A stretch of DNA of 64,000 bases from Rhodococcus sp. 06-235-1A (GCF_002258785.1 NZ_NOYI01000018.1:99540-163539); one strand, 5' to 3'. Counted from the first letter of the stretch, positions 7,613 through 16,619 are shown. A program made the numbers and translations. The notes: generated by a model not told the origin, from the letters alone.

Positions 7613-8248
7613 ATGTTTCGAAGAACTGCTCTGCTCGCGGCCACTGCCGCCCTCGCCTTCGTGCTGACGGCCTGCGGTGGCGAGGACGCCCCCGCGGCCG
7701 CACCGGCCCCAGCTCCCAGCGCCGCATCGCAGATTCCCGCGCCGCCCCAGGTGACCATTGCAAACCCCCCGGTCGAGACCACGGACACCGCCTCCGCACC
7801 GGAGGCCACCGATCCAGCGCAGAACCCCGCGAACCCCGTGAACAACACCGCACCGATCACACCCGTCGACCCGGCCCGCTACACCGCGTACGGCGACCAG
7901 GTCGGGTGGAAGTCCCCCTCGGGCAAGATTTATTGCAAGATCGGCGCGTTCGAATTCTCGTCCGGTTGCCAGTCGGGAGATGCTCCAGTACCGGACGGCG
8001 CGAACTGCGTCAACCCGTCGTTCACGATCGACCAGCTCAGTAAGGGCTTCTACATGTCGCCGGGGAAGGTGACACCGACCTGCTTCAACCAAGGCGAATT
8101 CGGCGTCGAGAACGCGCAGACGTTGGAATACAATACCTCCATCACGTTCAATGGGATGACGTGCTTTTCCCGTGTCGAAGCGATGATCTGCGACGCGGGC
8201 GGCGGACACGGATTCGTGTTGTCGATGCAGCAAGCGACGTCGAACTGA
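7613..8248 (+). CDS. Lipoprotein, second of three tandem paralogues
   Basis: A 211-residue lipoprotein, with AAGGAG at 7601-7606 ahead of the ATG and lipobox VLTAC. A Pro/Ala/Thr-rich linker of ~75 residues leads to PITPVDPARYTAYGDQVGW and the cysteine-rich domain: SPSGKIYCKIG, SSGCQSGDAPVPDG, TPTCFNQGEFGVENA, GMTCFSRVEAMICDAG. Close to identical in layout to the third gene, including the ending GHGFVLSMQQAT-x-N, so the two arose by recent tandem duplication. Its stop overlaps the next start. Six cysteines are placed for disulfides in an exported domain. No enzymatic motif seen. Confidence 0.78.
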   Translation: MFRRTALLAATAALAFVLTACGGEDAPAAAPAPAPSAASQIPAPPQVTIANPPVETTDTASAPEATDPAQNPANPVNNTAPITPVDPARYTAYGDQVGWKSPSGKIYCKIGAFEFSSGCQSGDAPVPDGANCVNPSFTIDQLSKGFYMSPGKVTPTCFNQGEFGVENAQTLEYNTSITFNGMTCFSRVEAMICDAGGGHGFVLSMQQATSN

Positions 8249-8886
8249 TGACGCGCAACAGGATTCGCACCGTTGTCTCCGCCCTGGCCATCACATGCGC
8301 CGGGTTGGCCCTGATGGGATGTGGCAGTTCGGACGCACCGACGGATGCAATGCCGTCGGTCATCCCCACTAAGGTCGGGGGTGCGCCGACTGCATCGAAC
8401 GACGCGTCGCCACCGGTCTCCAGCGTTCAGCCCCCGATCAGCAGTGAACCCGACTCCGGTTCTGTCACAACACCATCGACCGAGACAACACCGATCACCC
8501 CGGTCGATCCCACCCGATACGCCGCGATCAACAACGAAGTCGGCTGGAAGTCGCCGTCGGGCAACGTCTATTGCAAGCTCGGGTCCACGGAGTTCTCGTC
8601 GGGCTGCCAGGCCACGGACGCTCCCGTGCCCGACGGCGCGGACTGCGACAAGCCACCATTCTCGGCCGACGAAATGAGCAAGGGGTTCTTCCTGGACCCG
8701 GGCAGAGTGACGCCGATGTGCTTCAACCAGGGCGCATTCGGAGTCGAGAACGCTCAGCCGTTGAAGTACAACACATCGATTTCGTTCAACGGTTACACCT
8801 GCTACTCCCGAGTCGAGGCCATGATCTGCGACGCGGGTGACGGACACGGATTTGTGCTGTCAATGCAGCAGGCGACCTGGAACTGA
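8248..8886 (+). CDS. Lipoprotein, third of three tandem paralogues
   Basis: A 212-residue lipoprotein with lipobox ALMGC and a Ser/Pro/Thr linker. The domain is strongly similar to the preceding gene: PITPVDPTRYAAINNEVGW, SPSGNVYCKLG, SSGCQATDAPVPDG, TPMCFNQGAFGVENA, YTCYSRVEAMICDAG. The start ATG overlaps the upstream TGA by one base, so translation is coupled. Linkers differ far more than the domains, as expected for surface spacers. The gene ends four bases before the convergent ssuD stop. Confidence 0.78.
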   Translation: MTRNRIRTVVSALAITCAGLALMGCGSSDAPTDAMPSVIPTKVGGAPTASNDASPPVSSVQPPISSEPDSGSVTTPSTETTPITPVDPTRYAAINNEVGWKSPSGNVYCKLGSTEFSSGCQATDAPVPDGADCDKPPFSADEMSKGFFLDPGRVTPMCFNQGAFGVENAQPLKYNTSISFNGYTCYSRVEAMICDAGDGHGFVLSMQQATWN

Positions 8887-8889
8887 CAA

Positions 8890-9999
8890 CTACACCCGGC
8901 GCGCAGGAACGGTGATTCCTCGTGCGTCGAGGATGGGCCGCACTCCCTCGGCGAAGTGGTACGCCTCCTCCAGGTGCGGGTAGCCCGAGAGGATGAACTC
9001 GTCGAACCCGGCGTCGTGGTATTCGCCGATCAGGTTCGCGACCTCCTCGTGCGAACCGACAAGAGCCGTACCTGCGCCGCCACGAACCAGGCCGACACCG
9101 GCCCACAGGTTCGGGTAGATCTCGAGCGAATCCTTGCTGCCACCGTGCAACGCGGCCATCCGGCGCTGCCCCTCGGACTGCGAGGACGAGTGCAGCGCGT
9201 GTGCCTGAGAGACCTGCTCTTCGGGAAGCTCGTCGAGGAGCTTGTGGGCGACGGCCCAGGCCTCTTCGGACGTGTCACGGCTGATGGTGTGCAAGCGAAT
9301 GCCATAGGTGAGCTTGCGGCCCTCGGCATCAGCGAGCGCCTGCACTTTCTCGATCTTGGCGCGAGCATCGGCCGGCGGCTCGCCCCACGTCAGGTACGTC
9401 TGCACCCGCTTGGCAGCGACGGCAAGAGCCGGCTCGGATGAACCGCCGAACCAGAACTCCGGCAACGGATCCGGCGCTTCGGACACCCGCGCATCGGCGA
9501 CCTTGAAGAACTCACCCTCGTGGTCCACCGACGGCTCGGTCCAGATCCGTTGCACCAGTTCGAGGAACTCATCGGTGCGGGCGTAGCGCCGGTCGTGATC
9601 GATCCAATCCCCGAACCGCCGCTGTTCGACATCGTCGCCCCCGGTGACGATGTTGAACAACACCCGCCCCTCCGAGAACCGCTGCAACGTCGCGGCCTGC
9701 TGCGCCGCCAACGTGGGCGGCGTGAGGCCGGGACGGAAAGCAACGAGGAACTTCAGCCGTCGGGTGCTCTGCAGCAACGCGGCCGTCGTCAGCCATGCGT
9801 CCTCGCACCACGTTCCCGTCGGGGTCAACACACCCTCGAAATCGAGTCGGTCTGCGGCTTGAGCGACCTCGGTGAGGTAACGCAACGATGGGCGACGAAA
9901 CCCGGCCGGTTCGCGGAGGTTACCGGATGCGTGGGACGCGCCGACGATGGACCGGCCGTCGCCTGCGGTGGGAAGGAACCAGAAGATGCGTGCGGTCAC
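8890..9999 (-). CDS. ssuD: FMNH2-dependent alkanesulfonate monooxygenase
   Basis: A 369-residue luciferase-like (LLM class) flavin monooxygenase. SsuD oxidatively cleaves C1-C10 alkanesulfonates to aldehyde and sulfite using reduced FMN from a separate reductase. Family-typical stretches include FWFLPTAGDGR near the N-terminus, LKFLVAFRPGLTPPTLAAQQ, GRVLFNIVTGGD and LPEFWFGGSSEPA. The GTG at 9999 is chosen because it has TAGGAG upstream and gives the standard N-terminus; the frame stays open well beyond it. It is the last gene of the ssuCBAD operon. No SsuE-type reductase is seen nearby, so FMNH2 must come from elsewhere. Confidence 0.88.
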   Translation of the reverse strand: MTARIFWFLPTAGDGRSIVGASHASGNLREPAGFRRPSLRYLTEVAQAADRLDFEGVLTPTGTWCEDAWLTTAALLQSTRRLKFLVAFRPGLTPPTLAAQQAATLQRFSEGRVLFNIVTGGDDVEQRRFGDWIDHDRRYARTDEFLELVQRIWTEPSVDHEGEFFKVADARVSEAPDPLPEFWFGGSSEPALAVAAKRVQTYLTWGEPPADARAKIEKVQALADAEGRKLTYGIRLHTISRDTSEEAWAVAHKLLDELPEEQVSQAHALHSSSQSEGQRRMAALHGGSKDSLEIYPNLWAGVGLVRGGAGTALVGSHEEVANLIGEYHDAGFDEFILSGYPHLEEAYHFAEGVRPILDARGITVPARRV

Positions 10000-10027
10000 G
10001 AGAGAACTCCTACGACGTGGTGGGTGA

Positions 10028-11074
10028 TCAGTTGGTGGAGGCGGTCGCGCCGGCGATGGCGTCGCTGTACCGTGTGTCGACGAAGTCCTCGAACTTGTTG
10101 CCTCCAGGGATGCTTCCGCTCTCCACGAATGCATCGAAGAGTGCCTGCTCGGACTCGATCACTGTGTTGTCCAAAGCAATTGCGGGTCGCTGGCTTCGCC
10201 CCTGCGCCAATTCACCTGCAGCCGGGTCGATCCCGACGGCCGCGGAGTACGCCGCCGCCCACTCGGCCGGATTGGCGTCCGCCCAGGCGGACGCCTTGGC
10301 CAGACGAACGACGAAGTCCTGCAGCGCAGTGTTCTTCGCGGGGTCGTCCAGCGCCTGTTGCGAGGCGATACCGAAGCCGTAGCCGTTGGCCACGCCCTCG
10401 GCGGTGGTCAGCGTCTTCGAGCCGTTCTGGACCTGCGCGATCGCGGTGAACGGATCCCAGATCGCCCAGGCATCGACCTCACCCGAGGTGAATGCCGTCA
10501 GCGCATCGGCAGGCTGAAGGAAGACCAACTGAACGTCGTCGGTGGTCAAGCCGGCCTTCTGCAGCTGCAGCAGCACATGGCCGTGCGCCGAACTTCCCTT
10601 GCCCACTGCGATCTTCTTGCCGCGCAGGTCTGCGAACGACGCCAGAGTCGAATCTGCAGGCACGAGAATCTGATCCCCACTCGCATCGTTGCTGTAGGCG
10701 GAGACGACCTTGATGCGCGCGTTGGCTGCCACACCGAACACCGGAGGCGTGTTGCCCGTGACTGCGAAGTCGATCTGGCCGGCCGTTGCGGCCTCCACCT
10801 GAGGCGGGCCGGAGGTGAAGGTGGAGAACGCGACATCGTAGGGAGCCGAGTCGAGCTCACCCGATGCGCGAAGCAGAGCTTCGGTGCCACCCTTCTGGTC
10901 GCCGACGTCGAGGGTGACCGTGGCGAGCTGGTCGTTGGAGACGAGTGCAGGGGCCTCGGTCGTAGCGGTATCGCTGCCACGGGAGACGCAGCCGGTGAGT
11001 CCGACGACCGTCAGGGACAGGGCGGCTAGCACGCTGAGGGCGCGCAGAGATCGGTGTCGAGCGTGTGATGACAT
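10028..11074 (-). CDS. ssuA: Aliphatic sulfonate ABC transporter substrate-binding lipoprotein
   Basis: A 348-residue SsuA/NrtA/TauA-type solute-binding protein with a signal peptide and lipobox VGLTGC. It shows the family order: DVGDQKGGTEALLRASG, then ATAGQIDFAVTGNTPPVFG, SFADLRGKKIAVGKGSSAHG and SGEVDAWAIWDPF. It captures alkanesulfonates outside the membrane and hands them to SsuC. The ATG at 11074 gives the intact signal peptide. It sits between ssuB and ssuD. The other frames open across this region are shadows. Confidence 0.88.
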   Translation of the reverse strand: MSSHARHRSLRALSVLAALSLTVVGLTGCVSRGSDTATTEAPALVSNDQLATVTLDVGDQKGGTEALLRASGELDSAPYDVAFSTFTSGPPQVEAATAGQIDFAVTGNTPPVFGVAANARIKVVSAYSNDASGDQILVPADSTLASFADLRGKKIAVGKGSSAHGHVLLQLQKAGLTTDDVQLVFLQPADALTAFTSGEVDAWAIWDPFTAIAQVQNGSKTLTTAEGVANGYGFGIASQQALDDPAKNTALQDFVVRLAKASAWADANPAEWAAAYSAAVGIDPAAGELAQGRSQRPAIALDNTVIESEQALFDAFVESGSIPGGNKFEDFVDTRYSDAIAGATASTN

Positions 11075-11127
11075 GCGTGAAAGATCCTTCTTATCAGTGA
11101 AATTGACGCGCTCGGCGAACTGGAAGA

Positions 11128-11847
11128 TCAGTGGACGCCGAGGGCACCGAGCAGATGGGTGCGAATGCGAGAGAATCCGGCTGTTCCCCGGTCGCGGGGA
11201 CGTGGCAGGTCGACGGGGACTGTCTCGGCCACGGCACCCCCGTCGAGCACCACCACCCTGTCCCCCAACGCGATCGCTTCGTCGACGTCGTGGGTGACCA
11301 GCAAAATTCCGAAGCCGTGCCGTCCCCACAGATCGAGCAGGAGAGACTGCATGGTCAGTCGTGTGAGTGCGTCGAGCGCTCCGAACGGTTCGTCGAGGAG
11401 CAGCAGTTCGGGCTCCCCCACCAACGCCCGCGCCAGCGCGGCGCGCTGAGCTTGCCCACCGGACAACGTGAGTGGCCATGCGTCCCGTTTGTCGGCCAGT
11501 CCCACCTCATCGAGAGTCGCGTCCGCAGCAGTCAACGCGTCATTGCCCGTGACGCCCGCGGTGTTCAGACCGTAGGCAACGTTCTGACGAACCGACCGCC
11601 ACGGAAACAGCCGTGGTTCCTGGAACGCCACCGCAGGATGCCCGGCAACGTGCCGCTCCCCCGTGTGATCCGTCGAGAGCCCGGCCAGGACACGCAGAAT
11701 GGTCGACTTGCCGGAGCCGGATCGTCCGACCAGCGAGACAATCTCTCCGCGCTCGATGGACAGGTCGACACCCTTCAACACGTGACTGGAGCCGTAGAAC
11801 TTGTCGATCCCGTGGAGGGTGGCGACGGACGTGGCTGTCGTGGTCAT
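11128..11847 (-). CDS. ssuB: Aliphatic sulfonate ABC transporter ATPase
   Basis: A 239-residue ABC ATPase with Walker A GRSGSGKST (41-49), Q-loop AFQEPRLFPW, signature LSGGQ (128-132), Walker B LLLLDEP (148-154) and H-loop VTHDVDEA. The FQEPRLFPW block is typical of the nitrate/sulfonate/taurine uptake group. It starts four bases after the ssuC stop, so the pair is coupled. It energises sulfonate import through SsuC. Confidence 0.9.
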   Translation of the reverse strand: MTTTATSVATLHGIDKFYGSSHVLKGVDLSIERGEIVSLVGRSGSGKSTILRVLAGLSTDHTGERHVAGHPAVAFQEPRLFPWRSVRQNVAYGLNTAGVTGNDALTAADATLDEVGLADKRDAWPLTLSGGQAQRAALARALVGEPELLLLDEPFGALDALTRLTMQSLLLDLWGRHGFGILLVTHDVDEAIALGDRVVVLDGGAVAETVPVDLPRPRDRGTAGFSRIRTHLLGALGVH

Positions 11848-11850
11848 GAG

Positions 11851-12711
11851 TCAGACATCCAATCGGTAACGAAGAGCGCGCTTTTCGAGTATCCGCACGA
11901 TGCCGTCGGTGGCGATTCCCATCAACGCGTAGACGACGAGTCCGAAGATGATGGTGTCCACCCGCAGGAAGTCCCGAGCGTTGTTGATGATGTAACCCAG
12001 GCCGGATTCGGCGTTGATCTGCTCGGCCACGATCAACGACAACCAGGCGATGGCCAACGATTGCCTCAGTCCCACCAGCAATTGTGGAGCGATGCTCGGC
12101 AGGATGATCGTGGTGAACCGCTGACGCCACGAGAACCCGAGTACGACGGCCGTGTCGAGGAAGTCACGATCGATCTGACGGATGGCCGAGAACGTGTTGA
12201 GGTACAGCGGAAACGCGACTCCGAGAGCGACCAGCAGGATCTTCGGAGTCTCGCCGATCCCGAACCACAGGATGAACAGCGGGATCAGGCCGAGGTGCGG
12301 TAACGCGCGCAGCATCTGCAACGGCGGGTCGACGGTTGCCTCGGCGAGCTTCGACAACCCGACGAGCGCTCCGAGCGCCACCCCGATCAGCCCGCCGAGC
12401 AGGAGTCCCTGAACAACGCGGGTTCCGGAAATGGCCAGGGCGTTTGCCAATTCACCGTTGCGCAGCAATTCCAGACCCGCGTCGAAGATCAGTGACGGTG
12501 CGGGCAGCACTCGTTCGGAGAGAACTCCGGCAGCACTGGCGATCTGCCAGAGGACGAGGAGGACGACCGGTGACAGGGCGCGCACGACGGTCCACCGGTA
12601 CCGCTGCCACGCAGAGTCTTTCGGCGAGACGGGTGTGGAGCCGATGTCGGAGGCATCGCCGACGCGCGTGTCCACGGGTCCCGCGGAAGCGGCGTACGAC
12701 GTCATGACCAT
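11851..12711 (-). CDS. ssuC: Aliphatic sulfonate ABC transporter permease
   Basis: A BPD-type permease of 286 residues from the ATG at 12711; the frame is open to 12759. About six hydrophobic segments, beginning VVRALSPVVLLVLWQIASAA. The cytoplasmic coupling-loop (EAA-like) region reads DTAVVLGFSWRQRFTTIILP. It is the first gene of the ssuCBAD operon, so the promoter lies in the 116 bases shared with the divergent acetyltransferase gene. Alternative start two codons downstream (ATG at 12705). Confidence 0.87.
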   Translation of the reverse strand: MVMTSYAASAGPVDTRVGDASDIGSTPVSPKDSAWQRYRWTVVRALSPVVLLVLWQIASAAGVLSERVLPAPSLIFDAGLELLRNGELANALAISGTRVVQGLLLGGLIGVALGALVGLSKLAEATVDPPLQMLRALPHLGLIPLFILWFGIGETPKILLVALGVAFPLYLNTFSAIRQIDRDFLDTAVVLGFSWRQRFTTIILPSIAPQLLVGLRQSLAIAWLSLIVAEQINAESGLGYIINNARDFLRVDTIIFGLVVYALMGIATDGIVRILEKRALRYRLDV

Positions 12712-12764
12712 GGGTACAGGCCTTCCGGTTGAGTGCGAGCAGGTTCGACTCACCACCATCCGTC

Positions 12765-12814
12765 ACAAGTCGGGTCATAGACCAGGGTTCGAATCAGCGT
12801 GAATACAAGTCGGG
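12765..12814. promoter_or_regulatory. Direct repeats in the ssu/GNAT divergent promoter region
   Basis: The 10-mer ACAAGTCGGG occurs at 12765-12774 and 12805-12814, 40 bases apart (close to four helical turns), between the divergent starts of ssuC and the acetyltransferase gene. Possible activator sites for the sulfonate operon; two copies only. Confidence 0.35.
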
Positions 12815-12827
12815 CAGAATCGGACAT

Positions 12828-13358
12828 ATGACTGTCGAGCCCATCCACACCGAGCGCCTGACCCTTCGTCTGTACGAACCCGACGACGCAGACAGGATTC
12901 TCGCGTACTACAGCGACCCGGAGGTCTGCCGCTACCTGCTCCACGAAGCGTGGACACACGCCGATGCGGTTGCTGCGGTGGGCAAACGGATGAAGCGATC
13001 AGGCTTGAACACCCAGGCACTCGCGCTGGTCGTCGAGCACGAGGGAACCGTGGTGGGCAACGTCGAGGCGTGGTTGATCGACGGATCCCCGGCTCTCGTC
13101 GAGCTCGGGTGGACGTTCTCCCCCGACGTGGCGGGCCGCGGATACGCCACCGAGGCGGTGAACGCGTTGGTCGAGCACGTGTTCTCGCTACCTCAGATCC
13201 ACCGAATCAGCGCACAGCTGGACGGCCGCAACGACGCGTCGGCCCGGTTGGCGGCGCGGGTCGGGATGCGGCAGGAAGCGCATTTCCGCCAGAACTGGTG
13301 GTGCAAGGGTGAATGGACCGACACCCTCGTCTACGCGATGTTGCGCGAAGATCGCTGA
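12828..13358 (+). CDS. GNAT family N-acetyltransferase (RimJ/RimL-like)
   Basis: A 176-residue acetyltransferase that opens IHTERLTLRLYEPDDADRI, the RimJ/RimL-type beginning. The acetyl-CoA pyrophosphate loop is represented by SPDVAGRGYATEAV, followed by HRISAQLDGRNDASARLAARVGM. Such enzymes transfer acetyl groups from acetyl-CoA to amines or protein N-termini; the substrate is not predictable. The ATG at 12828 gives a standard N-terminus. It is divergent from ssuC, but a functional link is not evident. Confidence 0.85.
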   Translation: MTVEPIHTERLTLRLYEPDDADRILAYYSDPEVCRYLLHEAWTHADAVAAVGKRMKRSGLNTQALALVVEHEGTVVGNVEAWLIDGSPALVELGWTFSPDVAGRGYATEAVNALVEHVFSLPQIHRISAQLDGRNDASARLAARVGMRQEAHFRQNWWCKGEWTDTLVYAMLREDR

Positions 13359-13391
13359 GTCGGTGGTGCGGAGGCATCGTGAGCAGAACCC

Positions 13392-14618
13392 GTGAGTGAC
13401 GTCTCGACGCCAGGCAGTCGTTCGTCGTTTCGCCGGTTTCTGACGGCTGCAGTGATCAGCTCGGCCGGCTCGTCGGTGACAGCGGTTGCGATGCCCATCT
13501 TGGTGGTGCAGCTTCTGGACGCGACACCTTTCGAGGTCGGTGTGGTGAACGCTGCACAGTTCATCCCTTATGCGGTACTCGGGTTGGTCGCGGGGGTGTA
13601 CGTCGATCGGTGGCGTCGCAAGCCGATTCTGGTGTGGGCCAGCGTCGGCCGCGCAGTGACGCTCGGCGCTGTGCCACTCCTGTGGCTCGCAGGCCTACTT
13701 CACATCTGGGTACTGATCGTCGTGTTGCTCTTGTACGGATCCTTCTCGGTGTTCGGATTCGCTGCGATGCAGTCGCTGCTGCCTCGGTTGGTGCCACGCG
13801 GTCAACTGGTGCAGGCGAACGCTCGACTCGACCAAGCCGACGCGGCAGCAACGACATTGGGGCCGACACTCGGAGGCGGACTCGTAGGCTTGCTCGGCGC
13901 TCCCCTGGTGATTGCCGTCGATGCCATCAGCTATCTCGTCGATGCAGCACTCAATTCGAGCCTCGATGTGGACGAGCCTCGACCTACTTCTCAGTCTCGT
14001 AACTTGATCGGCGAAGTACGTGACGGTCTTAAATTCACGTACCGCCACCGCACGCTCAACCCGCTCGCCGTCTCGACACACGTGTGGTTCCTCGCCAACG
14101 GAGCCGCACTGACCGTGCTGTCGCTCTTCGCGCTCCGCTCGCTCGGGTTCAGCGCCTACACCTACGGACTGCTGCTGACGACGTTCGGTGCGGCCAGCCT
14201 CTTCGGAGCAACTATTGCCCACACGCTCGGCAAGCGAATCGGCTCGGGTCCAGCAGTCATCCTCGCCCGCACTCTGTATCCCCTCGCCTGGATACTCGTG
14301 GCCCTCGCAACCGATACAACGGTCGGCCATGTTCTGCTTTTCGCAGCCCTCGGCCTGCAAGGCCTCGCGGCGGGAGCGGAGAACGCGAACGAGATGGGGT
14401 ACTGGCAAGCGCTGACCCCGGATGAGCTGCTCGGGCGTGTGAATGCCGCCAGGCGCTCCGTCAACCGCACCATGGCCGCCGTCGGTGCCGTGATCGCGGG
14501 CCTGTTGGTCAGCATGATCGGTGAACGACCCACCCTGATCGGCGTCATCGTCGTATTCGCCATCGCCGCAGCCATAGTGGCATTCTCGCCACTGCGGCAC
14601 CCTGAAGCCGAGTTCTGA
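13392..14618 (+). CDS. MFS exporter (MFS_3 / EntS-like)
   Basis: A 408-residue major facilitator with about 12 hydrophobic segments. It has the MFS loop 2-3 motif in the form GVYVDRWRRKP after FIPYAVLGLVA, and a second-half ALTPDELLGRVNAARRSVNRT typical of the MFS_3 group (enterobactin and macrolide exporters). Start is the GTG at 13392, 33 bases after the acetyltransferase, so the two may be co-transcribed. The substrate is unknown; export of a siderophore, antibiotic or toxic metabolite is usual for this group. Confidence 0.82.
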   Translation: MSDVSTPGSRSSFRRFLTAAVISSAGSSVTAVAMPILVVQLLDATPFEVGVVNAAQFIPYAVLGLVAGVYVDRWRRKPILVWASVGRAVTLGAVPLLWLAGLLHIWVLIVVLLLYGSFSVFGFAAMQSLLPRLVPRGQLVQANARLDQADAAATTLGPTLGGGLVGLLGAPLVIAVDAISYLVDAALNSSLDVDEPRPTSQSRNLIGEVRDGLKFTYRHRTLNPLAVSTHVWFLANGAALTVLSLFALRSLGFSAYTYGLLLTTFGAASLFGATIAHTLGKRIGSGPAVILARTLYPLAWILVALATDTTVGHVLLFAALGLQGLAAGAENANEMGYWQALTPDELLGRVNAARRSVNRTMAAVGAVIAGLLVSMIGERPTLIGVIVVFAIAAAIVAFSPLRHPEAEF

Positions 14619-14653
14619 CACCACCATCCCAGGGCTGTGTCTGCGATGTGGTG
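14619..14653 (+). terminator. Possible hairpin terminator after MFS gene
   Basis: CACCACCATC (14619-14628) can pair with GATGTGGTG (14645-14653) with one bulged base and a 16-base loop, directly after the stop codon. No T-run follows. Weak. Confidence 0.3.
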
Positions 14654-14757
14654 CGTTCACCTCCAGACCATCTGTGGTTCGGTTCCGCGACATCGGCCGG
14701 TGACCGGAGTGCGACAGTCTCCGGGGAACTTCACTCGCACTCATAGGAGTTTCACGA

Positions 14758-15825
14758 ATGGCCTCGCTTCGTAGAGCTGCCCTACTGGGCACACTCGCAC
14801 TGGTCTCTGTCGTCTCCGCGTCCATGGGCGGCGTTGCCACGGCCGCTCCGGCCCGGACCGCGTCGCCGCTGTGTCAGGTCGCAGACCTCATCCCGACCGG
14901 ATCGTCCGCAGGCCTCGGCTACCAATGTGCCGAAGCCGGTGAGCTTCTCGACCTCCCGATCGGCGAAGTGCGTGCGACGCAACCGTCGCTCGGGTACGAC
15001 GAGGTGTACTACAAGCTCGGTCGGTACACCCTCGGCAAAGACGAGATCAACAAGAAATTCGACGACTGGTGCGAGGCCAACGGCCAGGAAGAGGCCGCCT
15101 CCGCGTTGCCCGATGCCCGACTGGACAATCCGTCGTCGTTCACCTGCACCCTCCCCGTCGGCCAGGAAACGCCCGACACCATCGCGCCCATGAAGACGGT
15201 CGTCATCGGGCCGGGCGGTGTGCCGTACCTGACCGACGGACACCACACACTCACCTCGTTCTACGAAACGGCCGACGGCGGACCGAATCTGCACCTCCGC
15301 CTGCGGGTGGTCGCGAACCTCAGTGACCTGAGCCCCGCCGATTTCTGGGCTCGAATGAAAGCCGAGAAGTGGGTATGGAACTACGACGTCGACGGCAACG
15401 AGGTTCCCGTGGAGCAGCTTCCATCAGGAGTCGGCCTCGCCAAGTTCCAGAACGACAAGTACCGCAGCCTGACGTACTTCGCCCGCGACATCGGCTTCAC
15501 CCCCGGAACCATCCCGTTCCAGGAATTCTATTGGGGTGCATGGGTTCGCGACTCGGCGGAAGTCGACATCAGCGGGTGGGACAGCAACAACCTGGCAAGC
15601 TACCTGAGCACCGTCGAGTCTGTCTCCCGCGCCCAGGTCGCGGCACCGAAAGACACTGTGATCGACAGTGGCCGCACCGCAGCGGAACTCGGCGCTCTGG
15701 ACGCATGGAACGACGGCAAGGCGAGAACGAAGGGTGAATTCGGGAAGCTCTCGGCCCCGTACTCGGACGACAAGCCGGGCAAGCTGGCCTACGCCTTGCA
15801 GTACAAGATGGGGCTGCCCAGGTAG
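14758..15825 (+). CDS. Secreted ParB-like (ParBc_2) domain protein
   Basis: A 355-residue exported protein: signal peptide MASLRRAALLGTLALVSVVS with Ala-rich cleavage near residue 29, and TAGGAG ahead of the ATG. The mature part contains the ParBc_2 signature: VRATQPSLGYDEVYYKLGRY, then PYLTDGHHTLTSFYE. This is the extracellular relative of the ParB/sulfiredoxin fold, with the DGHH motif where DNA-partitioning ParB has its nucleotide site. The region DIGFTPGTIPFQEFYWGAWVR and the helical tail are also family-like. A secreted nuclease or nucleotide-dependent enzyme is possible, but activity is unproven. Not related to chromosome segregation, given the export signal. Confidence 0.75.
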   Translation: MASLRRAALLGTLALVSVVSASMGGVATAAPARTASPLCQVADLIPTGSSAGLGYQCAEAGELLDLPIGEVRATQPSLGYDEVYYKLGRYTLGKDEINKKFDDWCEANGQEEAASALPDARLDNPSSFTCTLPVGQETPDTIAPMKTVVIGPGGVPYLTDGHHTLTSFYETADGGPNLHLRLRVVANLSDLSPADFWARMKAEKWVWNYDVDGNEVPVEQLPSGVGLAKFQNDKYRSLTYFARDIGFTPGTIPFQEFYWGAWVRDSAEVDISGWDSNNLASYLSTVESVSRAQVAAPKDTVIDSGRTAAELGALDAWNDGKARTKGEFGKLSAPYSDDKPGKLAYALQYKMGLPR

Positions 15826-15841
15826 TTCGATTCAAGCATGG

Positions 15842-16498
15842 TCACAGCCTGGTCTGGAGTCGGGATCGCAACCGCATCGCCACGAACACGACGAAAGTGA
15901 TTGCGACCGTGACGATGACGATCTTCTGTAGGATTTCGGCATACGCGTCGACCAGGTGCCAGTTCTCACCCAGCTGATATCCCGCGGTGACGAAAATGGT
16001 GTTCCAGATCAGGCTGCCGATTGTGGTGAGTACGAGGAACTTCACCATTCCCATCCGCTCGATTCCGGCGGGTAGGGAGATGAAGCTGCGAAACAGCGGG
16101 ACCATCCGACCCAGCAACACCGCCTTAGAGCCGTGCTTGGCGAACCATGCCTCCGAGCGGTCGAAGTCGGTGGCTTTGATGAGCGGGATTCGCGCCACCA
16201 GTGCCCGCGTGCGCTCGCGTCCGATGAGTGCGCCCACCGCGTAGACGATGATCGCGCCCAGAACCGAGCCGAGCGTGGTCCAGAAGAGAGCAGCGCCGAA
16301 GGAGAAGACACCCTGACTGGCCGAGAAACCGGCAAGCGGCAGAACGAGTTCGCTCGGGATTGGCGGAAACAGATTGTCGGCACCGACGACGACGGCGGCA
16401 CCGGGGCCGCCGAGGGCGTCCATGACGCCGACCGCCCATCCGGCCAGACCGTCGAGTTGCTCGGTTTCGGCAGCTGCAGCAATCAATAAGTCGGACAT
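15842..16498 (-). CDS. DedA family membrane protein (VTT domain)
   Basis: A 218-residue DedA protein. It has the characteristic ENLFPP-like motif (here ADNLFPPIPSELVLPLAGF), then GALIGRERTR and the conserved FGRFVP-like stretch (LLGRMVPLFRSFISLPAG), with 4-6 membrane segments. DedA/VTT proteins are linked to phospholipid (undecaprenyl-phosphate or PE) scrambling and to membrane stress and antimicrobial-peptide tolerance. It ends 17 bases from the convergent ParB-like gene and is divergent from the two-component system. Confidence 0.88.
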   Translation of the reverse strand: MSDLLIAAAAETEQLDGLAGWAVGVMDALGGPGAAVVVGADNLFPPIPSELVLPLAGFSASQGVFSFGAALFWTTLGSVLGAIIVYAVGALIGRERTRALVARIPLIKATDFDRSEAWFAKHGSKAVLLGRMVPLFRSFISLPAGIERMGMVKFLVLTTIGSLIWNTIFVTAGYQLGENWHLVDAYAEILQKIVIVTVAITFVVFVAMRLRSRLQTRL

Positions 16499-16619
16499 TG
16501 CAATTCCCCTGTTCGTCGGTGTCGTGTGTCAGGAAGGACGCTGAAAACGCTATGAACTTCCTGACTGCGGGACATCGAGGAATACCGTCGAACACGAATG
16601 GGGTTGCCTCCGTGAAACC

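Noticed and set aside
12780..12800. GGTTCGAAT sequence resembling a tRNA T-loop
   Set aside because: No cloverleaf can be built around it.
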